In this document: positions 1 to 7,505 of the stretch, piece after piece
Layout of the letters: each line of letters starts with the position of its first letter
Position numbering within the stretch: the stretch's first letter is position 1
NCBI GenBank assembly: GCA_964609025.1
Contig: CAZSQM010000034.1
Location: 1 to 12,758, forward strand
Origin: SIG307 sp964609025
Lineage (GTDB): Bacteria > Bacillota > Clostridia > Lachnospirales > Lachnospiraceae
Direction of reading: 5' to 3'
DNA length: 12,758 nucleotides
The notes under the pieces: generated by a model
Told to the model about the DNA's origin: nothing
The model's database searches: none
The model's input: the letters and a program-made list of their open reading frames with translations, nothing else
Translations under genes and position numbers: made by a program

Positions 1-1
1 A

Positions 2-241
2 AAAGAAAATGACGGGAAAGCATTTGAATTATGTACCTCTTTTGAAAAGCGGTATTACTCTTACAGTAAATTGAGAATGTGGGGAGTGGTGGGTTTTCTG
101 GTTGCGGCGTTACTGGGAATAGTGGGAAAGAGCATTGTGTGGGGTGTGTTGGTGGTGTTACCGCTCGCGTGGACGGTTTTGTTCCATTTGGAAATTGTGA
201 AGTTAAAGAACGGTGAAAGAGAAAAGGAAAATGCAGAATGA
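2..241 (+). CDS. C-terminal part of a small membrane protein of unknown function (5' end outside window)
   Basis: An open frame runs from the window edge to a TGA at 239-241 and gives 79 residues. The first 26 or so residues are polar (KENDGKAFELCTSF...). They are followed by two closely spaced hydrophobic stretches, about residues 27-43 (MWGVVGFLVAALLGIVG) and 46-62 (IVWGVLVVLPLAWTVLF), and then a charged tail ending KNGEREKENAE. This is the pattern of a helical hairpin at the C terminus of an integral membrane protein. I do not recognise the family. The start lies upstream of the window, so neither full length nor function can be judged. No clear terminator follows it before the next gene. 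Confidence 0.6.
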   Translation, partial: KENDGKAFELCTSFEKRYYSYSKLRMWGVVGFLVAALLGIVGKSIVWGVLVVLPLAWTVLFHLEIVKLKNGEREKENAE

Positions 242-245
242 TTAG

Positions 246-275
246 TTGCAAAATGTGGGAATTACTTGCTATGCT
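246..275 (+). promoter_or_regulatory. Weak candidate promoter for the cysteine desulfurase-mnmA operon
   Basis: TTGCAA (246-251) and TATGCT (270-275) are separated by 18 bp and each match four of six sigma-A consensus positions. A second possible -10, TATAGT (310-315), has no good -35 partner. The site lies in the 91-bp gap before the operon, the only place a promoter for it could be unless it reads through from the upstream gene. Confidence 0.25.
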
Positions 276-332
276 GAACTAGAAGTCATGATTTTGCATA
301 GAATATAGATATAGTATTGCGAGGATAACAAT

Positions 333-1535
333 ATGGAAAAGCGGTTAATATATTTGGACAATGCGGCAACCACGCCCATGTGGGAAGAAGCGGTAGAGGC
401 AATGCTTCCGTATTTTTCGGAAAGTTTCGGGAACCCTTCGGGACAATATACGCTGGCAGGAGGGGCAAAGCGGGCATTGGAAAATGCCAGAAAACAGATT
501 GCGGCGACCATCGGTGCAAGACCGGAGGAGATTTATTTTACCGGCAGCGGGACAGAAGCGGACAACTGGGCGATTAAGGCGGCGGCACGGGCGTACCGGG
601 ACAAAGGACGTCATATTATTACGACAAAGATTGAGCATCATGCAGTGCTTCATACATGTGAAGCTTTGGAGCAGGACGGTTACAGAGTGACGTATCTTTC
701 TCCGGATGAGGACGGAATTATTTCACCGGAGAGTTTAGAGCGTGTATTGACTCCGGATACGATACTTGTCTCGATTATGGCGGCAAATAATGAGATCGGA
801 ACGACCCAGCCGGTTGAGAAGCTGGCACATATGGTAACAAAACGCGGTATCCTGTTCCATACGGATGCCGTGCAGGCATACGGAAAGCTCCCGTTGTCGG
901 TGGAAAATGGGGAGATTGCCATGCTTTCGGCCAGCGCCCATAAAATCGGGGGACCGAAGGGAGTCGGTTTTTTGTATGTGAGGCGTGATGTAAGAATGCC
1001 TTCTTTTCTGCATGGCGGAGCGCAGGAGAGAAGAAAGCGTGCGGGCACGGAAAACGTGCCGGGGATTGTCGGGTTTGCAAAGGCGGCAGAACTGACTTTT
1101 GCGGCACGGGAGGAAACGGAGAAGAGAGAAAGAAAACTCAGGGACTATTTTATCAATCGGGTGCTTTCGGAAATTCCCTATGTGCGGCTGACCGGCTCGG
1201 CGGTAAACCGTCTGTCGAATCATGCCAGTTTCTGTTTTCAGTTTATTGAAGGAGAAACGGTATTGATTATGTTGGATACGGACGGTATCTGCGCTTCCAG
1301 CGGTTCCGCGTGTACTACGGGGCAAACGGAGCCTTCCCATGTATTGACGGCAATCGGACTTCCGGAGGATGTGGCGCACGGTGCGGTACGGTTTACGCTG
1401 GGGCGCGATACAACAAAGGAACAGCTTGATTTTACCGTAGAGCGGATGAAGGAGGTCATCGGACGGGTAAGAAATATGTCCCCGTATTATGCCAGATTTG
1501 CCGCAAAGGAAGAAAATCGTTTTGACGGAGCATAA
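333..1535 (+). CDS. Cysteine desulfurase, NifS/IscS family
   Basis: A PLP-dependent enzyme that removes sulfur from L-cysteine, giving alanine and a protein-bound persulfide for sulfur trafficking in the cytoplasm. The 400 residues match the usual length. It starts with the family signature YLDNAATTP (7-15). The PLP-site pieces are His103 in EHH, Asp178 and Gln181 in HTDAVQ, and the Schiff-base Lys204 in SAHKIGGPKG. The catalytic Cys327 lies in SSGSACTTG. All are within one to three residues of the E. coli IscS positions. GAGG at 321-324 precedes the ATG by 8 nt. mnmA begins 39 bp downstream on the same strand, so this is probably a dedicated sulfur donor for tRNA thiolation, as YrvO is for MnmA in Bacillus. 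No scaffold (IscU-like) gene lies between them. A general Fe-S cluster role cannot be excluded. Confidence 0.95.
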   Translation: MEKRLIYLDNAATTPMWEEAVEAMLPYFSESFGNPSGQYTLAGGAKRALENARKQIAATIGARPEEIYFTGSGTEADNWAIKAAARAYRDKGRHIITTKIEHHAVLHTCEALEQDGYRVTYLSPDEDGIISPESLERVLTPDTILVSIMAANNEIGTTQPVEKLAHMVTKRGILFHTDAVQAYGKLPLSVENGEIAMLSASAHKIGGPKGVGFLYVRRDVRMPSFLHGGAQERRKRAGTENVPGIVGFAKAAELTFAAREETEKRERKLRDYFINRVLSEIPYVRLTGSAVNRLSNHASFCFQFIEGETVLIMLDTDGICASSGSACTTGQTEPSHVLTAIGLPEDVAHGAVRFTLGRDTTKEQLDFTVERMKEVIGRVRNMSPYYARFAAKEENRFDGA

Positions 1536-1574
1536 GCAGCTTTTGCAGGAGGCGTAAAAGAGAAAGGAATTCAT

Positions 1575-2702
1575 ATGGAAAAAGTGGTAGTAGGTCTGTC
1601 CGGCGGAGTGGATTCCGCGGTGACGGCGTATTTACTGAAACAAATGGGATACGAGGTAACAGGACTTACTCTTTGTATGCACGAAGGCGCAAAAAAAGAA
1701 GCAGAGGATGCCAAAGCAGTGGCGGATCGTCTTGGAATCGCGCATCGAAGCATAGATTTAAGCGAAGAGTTTAAGGAAAAGATTATCCGCTATTTTACCG
1801 ATTCTTACAAGCAGGGCGAAACACCGAATCCCTGTATGGTATGCAATCCGGAGATGAAATGGAGCGCATTGCTTTCCGAGGCGGACGCGCTGGGCGCAAA
1901 ATGGGTAGCAACAGGACACTATGCGGGAATTGTCCGCTGCGGGAACGGACGATTTGCTATCCGTTGCGCTGCATCGGCGGCAAAGGATCAGGCGTATGTG
2001 TTATACGGCCTGACGCAGGAGCAGTTAGCGCGCACCCTGATGCCGCTTGCGTCCTATGAAAAGCGGGAGATACGGGACATTGCGGCCGAAATCGGGCTTC
2101 CGGTTGCTGAAAAAGCAGATAGTATGGAGGTCTGCTTTTTGCCGGAGGGAGAAGCCTATACGGACTACATTGTGCGGACGGAGGGGAAAATGCCCTCCTG
2201 CGGCAATTTTGTGGACGAGCGCGGTGCGGTGCTGGGAACCCATCAGGGGTTGATTTATTACACGGTGGGACAGCGCAAGGGTCTTGGAATTGCTTTCGGT
2301 GAGCCTCGCTATGTCAAGGAGCTTCGCCCGGCGGAAAACGAGGTGGTATTGTCGGGAAACGATGCGCTTTGGAGCGATACGGTTTATGTAAGAGAGTTAA
2401 AGAAAATGGCAATAGAACGTTTTGAGGACGGAATGCGTTTCCTTGCAAAAATCCGTTACAGCCATAAGGGGGCCATGTGTACCGTATACCGGGAGGACGG
2501 CGGTTTGCGTCTGGTATTCGACGAGCCGCAGCGAGCCGCAACACCGGGACAGGCTGTGGTGTTTTATTGCGACCCTTCCCAAACGGGAGGCATTGCAGAG
2601 GAAATGGGTTCTCCTGAATTGTATGTCGTAGCAGGGGGAGGCGTGATTACAAGAGAGAACCGGCAGGGGAATAGCAGGAGAGGCAGTTTACAGGGACAGT
2701 AA
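1575..2702 (+). CDS. mnmA: tRNA-specific 2-thiouridylase MnmA
   Basis: MnmA activates U34 of the tRNAs for Lys, Glu and Gln with ATP and replaces the C2 oxygen with sulfur taken from a persulfide. The ATP-pyrophosphatase P-loop SGGVDS is at residues 9-14. The segment TPNPCMVCNPEMKW (83-96) carries the likely nucleophile Cys90, and Cys187 in SMEVCFLPEG is the likely persulfide-bearing cysteine, corresponding to Cys102 and Cys199 of the E. coli enzyme. ATGHYAG (112-118) and DQAYVLYGL (138-146) are further family blocks, and TVGQRKGLGIA (230-240) opens the central domain. At 375 residues it is slightly long, because an arginine/glycine/glutamine-rich tail follows the normal end near AGGGVI. AAAGGA at 1563-1568 is well placed before the ATG. 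It sits directly after the cysteine desulfurase, which probably loads it with sulfur, and before an aldo/keto reductase with no obvious link to tRNA. Confidence 0.97.
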   Translation: MEKVVVGLSGGVDSAVTAYLLKQMGYEVTGLTLCMHEGAKKEAEDAKAVADRLGIAHRSIDLSEEFKEKIIRYFTDSYKQGETPNPCMVCNPEMKWSALLSEADALGAKWVATGHYAGIVRCGNGRFAIRCAASAAKDQAYVLYGLTQEQLARTLMPLASYEKREIRDIAAEIGLPVAEKADSMEVCFLPEGEAYTDYIVRTEGKMPSCGNFVDERGAVLGTHQGLIYYTVGQRKGLGIAFGEPRYVKELRPAENEVVLSGNDALWSDTVYVRELKKMAIERFEDGMRFLAKIRYSHKGAMCTVYREDGGLRLVFDEPQRAATPGQAVVFYCDPSQTGGIAEEMGSPELYVVAGGGVITRENRQGNSRRGSLQGQ

Positions 2703-2754
2703 GAAAAAGACGGAGCAGCATCGGAAGTCTGCTTGGAAACGGAGGAAACGGAGC

Positions 2755-3609
2755 ATGGCAGCGGTAAAAGAAACAGTTGCATTAAAAAACGGAATTGAAA
2801 TTCCGGCAATCGGCTATGGTACATGGCTGGTGAATGACGCAAAAACAGCGGCGGCTACGGTGGCGGAGGCAGTGAAGGCAGGATATCGCCACATCGATAC
2901 GGCAGCCTATTACGGCAATGAAGCGAGCGTGGCGGAAGGCATCCGGATGTCCGGCATACCGCGGGAGAAACTGTTTGTAACGAGTAAGGTGTGGTATACA
3001 GACCGCGGCTACGAAAAGACAATGGCGGCATTTGAGAGAACGATGGACGCGTTTTCCTTTGATTATCTGGATTTATACTTAGTGCATTGGCCGGCGGTAC
3101 CGAAAAACTATGACAACTGGAAGGAATTAAACGCCGAAACATGGCGCGCTATGGAGGCAATTTACCGTTCCGGCAGAGTGCGGGCCATCGGCGTCAGCAA
3201 TTTTCTGCCGCACCATCTGGAACCGCTCCTTGAAACGGCAGAAATCATTCCGATGGTAAACCAGATTGAGTTCCGTCCGGGCTACGCGCAAATCGAATGC
3301 GCGGACTGGTGCAATGGACGCGGCATTGTTCCGGAAGCATGGCGGCCCCTCGGCGCAGGCGCGGCACTCAAGGGCGAAGTGCTGACCGAACTTTCGAAGA
3401 AGTACCAAAAGAGTCCGGCGCAGATATGCATCCGGTGGGTATTGCAGCATGGTCTGATTCCGCTTCCAAAGTCGGCAAATCCGGTGCGGATGCGGGAAAA
3501 TCTCCGGGTGTTTGATTTTGAATTAAGTGCGGAGGACATGCTAAAAATCGATGCACTGCCGTTGGATGAGGAGAGTGCTTTGCCGCCGGACCGGCTGGTG
3601 GAAAAGTAA
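2755..3609 (+). CDS. Aldo/keto reductase (2,5-diketogluconate / methylglyoxal reductase-like)
   Basis: A cytosolic NAD(P)H-dependent reductase of aldehydes or ketones with a TIM-barrel fold. The 284-residue length is typical. The catalytic tetrad is visible: Asp48 and Tyr53 in HIDTAAYYGNE, Lys78 in VTSKVW and His111 in YLVHWP. GVSNF (146-150) and NQIEF (169-173) line the cofactor cleft, and IPLPKSANPVRMRENL (235-250) is the 2'-phosphate-binding block, which suggests NADPH. Two spots differ from what I expect in close relatives: FRPG where FHPG is usual, and EAWRPLG where EAW(S/G)PLG is usual. GGAGG at 2741-2745 precedes the ATG by 9 nt. It begins 52 bp after mnmA on the same strand with no terminator between, so it is probably co-transcribed. 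The physiological substrate cannot be read from sequence. Confidence 0.93.
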   Translation: MAAVKETVALKNGIEIPAIGYGTWLVNDAKTAAATVAEAVKAGYRHIDTAAYYGNEASVAEGIRMSGIPREKLFVTSKVWYTDRGYEKTMAAFERTMDAFSFDYLDLYLVHWPAVPKNYDNWKELNAETWRAMEAIYRSGRVRAIGVSNFLPHHLEPLLETAEIIPMVNQIEFRPGYAQIECADWCNGRGIVPEAWRPLGAGAALKGEVLTELSKKYQKSPAQICIRWVLQHGLIPLPKSANPVRMRENLRVFDFELSAEDMLKIDALPLDEESALPPDRLVEK

Positions 3610-3632
3610 AGGAAAAGAGAACTGTGGGAAAT

Positions 3633-3768
3633 ATGCTTCACGATGCGATTTTGGAATATGGATATGACGGCGATGAGTTTTTACGTTTGTTTCTGCAGTC
3701 GGGGCTGGCGCATCAATGAAATGCGCGGCCCCACTCTTGCGATTAGGAAATGTGCTAATAAAATTTAG
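3633..3768 (+). pseudogene. 28-codon ORF, possibly a decayed gene fragment (3633-3719, then frame +1 to 3768)
   Basis: ATG at 3633 opens a 28-codon frame ending in TGA at 3717-3719, product MLHDAILEYGYDGDEFLRLF followed by LQSGLAHQ. A GGGAA lies 3 nt upstream of the ATG, too close for a good Shine-Dalgarno. From memory only, the peptide resembles the N terminus of short Firmicutes proteins found beside DUF3990/DUF3791-type genes (pattern YGFDG-EFLRLFL-SGIAKQ). In the next frame, reading through the following bases gives MRGPTLAIRKCANKI then a stop at 3766-3768, loosely like the GMSGTELA stretch I associate with the same proteins. This could be a remnant with a small deletion and a frameshift, a real micropeptide, or chance. 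Its end overlaps the strong inverted repeat at 3701-3732, which argues for caution. Confidence 0.3.
3701..3732. terminator. Strong inverted repeat between convergent operons, probable bidirectional transcript end
   Basis: Left arm GGGGCTGGCGCAT (3701-3713) and right arm ATGCGCGGCCCC (3721-3732) pair over 12 bp with one bulged G and one G-T wobble, closing a 7-nt loop. It is GC-rich and lies between the ends of the plus-strand aldo/keto reductase (3609) and the minus-strand PHP gene (3765). Neither side has a proper T run, so it is not a textbook intrinsic terminator. It may act as a 3'-end stabilising hairpin or a bidirectional terminator helped by other factors. Confidence 0.5.
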
Positions 3769-4589
3769 AGAGGAATCATCTCCGGGATTCTCTTTTTATA
3801 CACCGCATAGTATTTGAAACCGCAGTCCCTAAGAAACTCCGCGGTTTTTTTTATGTCTGCGCCTACATCAAAAGGAGTGTGAGCGTCGGAGCCGAGGGTC
3901 AGGAGTTCGCCGCCCAGTTCCCGGTAGCGGGTTAAGATTTCCGCTTTCGGGTGCGGGAAGGAGAGGCCTTTTCTAAGGCCTGCGGTGTTGACTTCCAAGG
4001 CCTGCCCCCGGGAAATCAAAAGACGAAGTGTTTCTTCGATTAAGTCCATAAAGTCACGGACGGCGTAGTCCTTGGTTAAGGACACGGAATCCGGCAGATA
4101 GCGGATGATGTAGTCTAAGTGACCGAGCGCATCGAAGTTTGTATGCTCCGTAACATTAGTGCAAACGTCCTCGAAATAGCGGCGCAGCCGGTCCCCGGGA
4201 AGCTCCCAGTATTCCTGATAATAGGGATCCAACTCATCTACTACATGTGTAGAACCTATCACAAAATCAAAGGGATGAGCTGCAAGCAGTGTATCCATCT
4301 GCGCCCGTAAATCCGGGCGGCTCGGGCGAAGCCCCAGTTCAATGCCAAGGAAAAGCTCCGGCAGGGAGGCATCCATAGAAGCTGTTTCTTTCAGCAAAAG
4401 CAGCTCTTTAAAGTATTCTTTTGTATCAAAGACAAACAGGGTATCATCCCCCGGAAAGTCCAAATCCATGTGGTCGGTAAAGCAAAGGGCGGAAAGCCCC
4501 GCTTTCTTTGCAGCCGCAAGCATTTCCGAAGGCTTTGCCTCGGAGTCGCTGGAAAATCTGGTATGGGTGTGGGTATCGGCAAGTCGCAT
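3765..4589 (-). CDS. PHP-domain phosphatase, histidinol-phosphatase (HisJ)-like
   Basis: A metal-dependent phosphoesterase of the PHP superfamily. In the HisJ branch it would convert histidinol phosphate to histidinol in histidine synthesis. The metal ligands are visible along the 274 residues: His7 and His9 in DTHTHT, Asp39 and His40 in FTDHMD, Glu84 in GIELG, His115 in GSTH, His157 in LGHLDY, and Asp235 and His237 in GSDAH. That set and the length fit HisJ well. AAAGGAGAT ends about 6 nt before the ATG, so the start is firm. It is the last gene of a minus-strand operon, 23 bp after the alpha/beta hydrolase. No other histidine-biosynthesis gene is in the window, so a different phosphoester substrate remains possible. 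Confidence 0.85.
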   Translation of the reverse strand: MRLADTHTHTRFSSDSEAKPSEMLAAAKKAGLSALCFTDHMDLDFPGDDTLFVFDTKEYFKELLLLKETASMDASLPELFLGIELGLRPSRPDLRAQMDTLLAAHPFDFVIGSTHVVDELDPYYQEYWELPGDRLRRYFEDVCTNVTEHTNFDALGHLDYIIRYLPDSVSLTKDYAVRDFMDLIEETLRLLISRGQALEVNTAGLRKGLSFPHPKAEILTRYRELGGELLTLGSDAHTPFDVGADIKKTAEFLRDCGFKYYAVYKKRIPEMIPL

Positions 4590-4612
4590 AGGTATCTCCT
4601 TTTTGTAAAACT

Positions 4613-5650
4613 TTAATCAGTAAAAGTATTTTTCATCCATTGATAAAATTTTTCCTCTTCTTCAAATTGAGGATAGTGAGCCGATTCATCAAACAATATA
4701 AATTCTTTTGTTCCTTCTCCCGTTATGCTGTGTAAATAGCGTTCGGCCGTTTCGGGTGATGTCATTCCGTCATATTTTCCCATTACAAAATAAACAGGCA
4801 GATGGAGTTCTGTTACAATATCGGTAATAGGATTGTTTAATGCTTCCGCAATCAAACTGTCCTGATATTTTACGGAAGCTGTATAAAAACGAATCGCATC
4901 AAGTAAATTATATTCCGTTCCAAAGAAAAAGCCTTTCCAATAATCAGCGGTATCATTTATTTTTCTTGCCGCAAACCCATATTTTCGTAAATAATTTCTC
5001 GGTGCAATCCGTTCGCCTTTTGCTATCGGTGCTTCTAAACTTTTTAGATATTGAGCATCTTTTTTATTCCCCGAATTTTCAGCCGCTTTTATGCACTTTG
5101 CCAAACTATTCGATTCACTTTCAATCGTGTTTGACATCTGTCCGATTCCTATATATGCCTGATATATATCCGGCCTTTGTGATGCAGCTATGGTTGCAAT
5201 ATAGGTTCCGTAGGAATGTCCGATTAGGATGACTTGTTCTTTTCCCAGATATTCTTTTATATACTCCGTTAATGCAATTAAGTCATCTGTATGAGCGGTA
5301 GCATTTATAGTTGAAGCATCTTCTCCGAACGTATATGATTTGCCGCTTCCCCGCTGGTCATAATGTACTATGGTAAAGTCTTTTTCTAAATTCTTCTGAT
5401 ATTTTCTTACATACGGAATTTCGGAACAGCAAGGTCCGCCGTGAACAAAAATCAAAACCGGATTATTCTTATCGTTTCCCCGTATCATGACCTCCAACCC
5501 TGTTCCGTTTATGGCAACCTTCGTTAATTCGCTAATGCTGTTTTCCCCTTCTATCGAAGGAGTCCACGTCGGACTAAATAATCTAATGCCGATAAGGAAA
5601 AGCAAGAGTAGGGATACAGCTTTTAATATCTTTAACAGTTTTTTCTTCAT
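4613..5650 (-). CDS. Membrane-anchored alpha/beta hydrolase, proline-iminopeptidase-like
   Basis: An alpha/beta-hydrolase-fold protein of 345 residues. Residues 1-25 (lysines, then AVSLLLLFLIGIRLF) look like a signal anchor, so the catalytic domain is probably outside the membrane. HGGPCCSE (70-77) is the oxyanion-hole region, HYDQRGSGKS (96-105) is the block typical of the prolyl-aminopeptidase subfamily, and the triad is probably Ser146 in GHSYGT, Asp294 in GKYDGMT and His325 in SAHYPQFE. The substrate is unknown. The GC content is clearly lower than that of neighbours: two 60-base lines counted by hand gave 33 percent, against 60 percent for one line inside the adjacent rqcH gene. This suggests recent acquisition into an older operon. 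It starts 30 bp after rqcH ends, with only a weak AGGGGA site before the ATG. Confidence 0.85.
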   Translation of the reverse strand: MKKKLLKILKAVSLLLLFLIGIRLFSPTWTPSIEGENSISELTKVAINGTGLEVMIRGNDKNNPVLIFVHGGPCCSEIPYVRKYQKNLEKDFTIVHYDQRGSGKSYTFGEDASTINATAHTDDLIALTEYIKEYLGKEQVILIGHSYGTYIATIAASQRPDIYQAYIGIGQMSNTIESESNSLAKCIKAAENSGNKKDAQYLKSLEAPIAKGERIAPRNYLRKYGFAARKINDTADYWKGFFFGTEYNLLDAIRFYTASVKYQDSLIAEALNNPITDIVTELHLPVYFVMGKYDGMTSPETAERYLHSITGEGTKEFILFDESAHYPQFEEEEKFYQWMKNTFTD

Positions 5651-5680
5651 GTCTTTTTTCCCCTATACATAAACTAACGG

Positions 5681-7450
5681 TTAATCATTCAGTTCTGTCA
5701 ACCCCGCAATATCCGGCACCGCAACAAGAGAGTAGTTCGTATAATAAACCACAAAGCCCGGCTTTGCGCCGTTCGGTTTCTTGACCTGTTTTTTATCTAC
5801 ATAGTCGATTTCCACCTTTCCGGCCTCTCTGTTTTTGGAGTAATATGCCGCAAGAGCACCGGCGGCTTCAAATACATGGTCCGGGATTTCTCTGCCGTCG
5901 TTTTTCAAAATCACATGGGAACCGGCACAGTCTTTGGCATGGAACCACCAGTCGTTTCCGCTTGCAAATTCAAAGGTAAGGTAATCATTCTGGTAGTTGT
6001 TTTTGCCGACATAAAGATCAAAGCCGTCCGCAGTGCGGTAGTGGAGCGGTTTTGCGGTAATGCGCGCTTTTTTCTCTTTCTTTCCGTTCCCGTTTCCTTT
6101 CTGGGCAGCCGGATGTTTTTTTAAGTAGCCGTATTCGGTAAGCTCTGCCTTAATCTGTACCAAATCTTCTTCATGTCTGGCAATTTCCAGCGCGTTTTTA
6201 ATGGATTCCAAATGGAGAATCGCGGATTTTGTTTCTTCTACCTGTGTAGTAAGCGCTTCATAGGTACGCTTCAACTTTCCGTAGCGTTCGAAATAACGCT
6301 TTGCATTGTCAAGGGCGGACATGGTTTCGTCAAGCGGAATGGTAAGAGGCTCGTTGGTGTAGTAGTTGGTGACGGTAGTTTCCTTTGCCCCCGGCTCCAC
6401 GCCGTAGCCGTAAGCGGTCAAAAGCTCGCCGTACACCTTGTATTTGTCCCGGGACTCGGTGTCTTTCAGCTGGCGAAGCTGTAAGTCATATTTTTTGACC
6501 TCGCGTTCCAAACTGGACTGCAAAACGCGGCGTAAATCGGAAGAACGCTGCTTGATGCGCGTGAGAGTATTTTTTTGGGCATAAAACTCCCGCAACAGTG
6601 CGGAAACCGAGGAAAACCGTTGTACCTCATAATCGCCTTCCCGGTACATGGTAAGAGGAATAACGGAAAAAGCAACCGGTTCGCCATTGCTTCGAATCAG
6701 GTTCGGCGAAAAGCTGCCGTTTTTGATGTCGTCCGTAAGAGCAGTAAAAATGCGGTACAAATGTAGCAAAAAGTCCTCGGAAAATTCGCTGGCCGGCAAA
6801 TCGGGAGAGAGTCCTGCACGGTGGCAAAGCTCGTTTGCGGTCTGCGGGGACAGACCGGTAAAGGTGGTATACAGCGCCTTGCCAAGCGGCAGCGGTTTTA
6901 CCTGCAAGCTCAAAAATTCTTCAAAAGATACGGTCAGCGGGTCAAGCTTTTCCTGCGTCTGCGGAATAAAGTACGGGCGGCCCGGAAGTACCTCGCGGAC
7001 AGAGCTAACCATACCGGAAACACGCTTAATGGCGTCCAGTATCATACCGTTTTCATCTACCAGAATGATATTGCTGTGCTTGCCCATGAGCTCTACCATG
7101 ATGTGCTTTCGGCACACGTCACCCAGTTCGTTTAAATGCTCCACCGTAAAATCTACGATACGCTCCAGTCCCGGCTGGGTTACCGAAAGAATCCGGGCGC
7201 TGTTAAAATGCTTCCGAAGAAGCATACAAAAATTCGGTGCGGTCAGGGGGCTTTGCTTGCTTTCCTCCGTTAAATAAAGCAGTGGGAGAGAAGCGTCTGC
7301 GGAAAGCAAAAGCTTATAGGTGTCATAGTTTTTTATTTGTAACAGCAGTTCGTCCTTTTCCGGCTGGGCAATCTTTACGATACGTCCGCCGGTTAAGGTA
7401 TCGGAAAGCTCCTTTACGAGTGCTGCGGTCATAAGTCCGTCAAAAGCCAT
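5681..7450 (-). CDS. rqcH: NFACT-family ribosome quality control protein RqcH (older name: fibronectin-binding protein FbpA)
   Basis: RqcH binds stalled 50S subunits carrying peptidyl-tRNA and recruits tRNA-Ala, adding C-terminal alanine tails that mark the nascent chain for degradation. The 589 residues follow the family plan. MAFDGLMTAALVKEL (1-15) and the NFACT-N region with LMGKHSNIILVD (121-132) come first. A charged, probably coiled-coil stretch occupies about 285-435, then a basic linker (KKEKKARI), and the NFACT-R domain carries VGKNNYQNDYLTF (481-493), WWFHAKDCAGSHVIL (501-515) and KKPNGAKPGFVVYY (557-570). The conserved Asp-Arg pair needed for alanine tailing in Bacillus (97-98) appears here as Glu96-Arg97 in GLERIV. 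AAAGGAT precedes the ATG. It is first in a minus-strand operon and divergent from the response regulator gene. Confidence 0.95.
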   Translation of the reverse strand: MAFDGLMTAALVKELSDTLTGGRIVKIAQPEKDELLLQIKNYDTYKLLLSADASLPLLYLTEESKQSPLTAPNFCMLLRKHFNSARILSVTQPGLERIVDFTVEHLNELGDVCRKHIMVELMGKHSNIILVDENGMILDAIKRVSGMVSSVREVLPGRPYFIPQTQEKLDPLTVSFEEFLSLQVKPLPLGKALYTTFTGLSPQTANELCHRAGLSPDLPASEFSEDFLLHLYRIFTALTDDIKNGSFSPNLIRSNGEPVAFSVIPLTMYREGDYEVQRFSSVSALLREFYAQKNTLTRIKQRSSDLRRVLQSSLEREVKKYDLQLRQLKDTESRDKYKVYGELLTAYGYGVEPGAKETTVTNYYTNEPLTIPLDETMSALDNAKRYFERYGKLKRTYEALTTQVEETKSAILHLESIKNALEIARHEEDLVQIKAELTEYGYLKKHPAAQKGNGNGKKEKKARITAKPLHYRTADGFDLYVGKNNYQNDYLTFEFASGNDWWFHAKDCAGSHVILKNDGREIPDHVFEAAGALAAYYSKNREAGKVEIDYVDKKQVKKPNGAKPGFVVYYTNYSLVAVPDIAGLTELND

Positions 7451-7505
7451 AGTAATATCCTTTCTGAGACCGGAAAATTCTTCCGATTATATTCCGTCGA
7501 AGTAT

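Noticed and set aside
294..317. TTGCAT (294-299) with TAGTAT (312-317) as a promoter for the cysteine desulfurase gene
   Set aside because: The 12-bp spacer is far shorter than sigma-A RNA polymerase accepts.
735..1574. Long minus-strand open frame of 279 codons opposite the cysteine desulfurase gene
   Set aside because: It lies antisense to a gene with full family motifs, has a low-complexity Cys/Arg/Leu-rich composition typical of shadow frames, and has no recognisable domain.
3767..3797. Possible intrinsic terminator for the aldo/keto reductase operon (imperfect AGAG/AATC stem followed by five T)
   Set aside because: The stem has only two 4-bp segments separated by a 3-nt bulge and it lies inside the coding end of the convergent PHP gene. 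It is too weak to call beside the much stronger hairpin at 3701-3732.
6648..7277. Plus-strand open frame of 209 codons opposite rqcH
   Set aside because: It is Ser/Arg/Lys-rich antisense to the well-supported rqcH gene, with no motif or plausible ribosome binding site.
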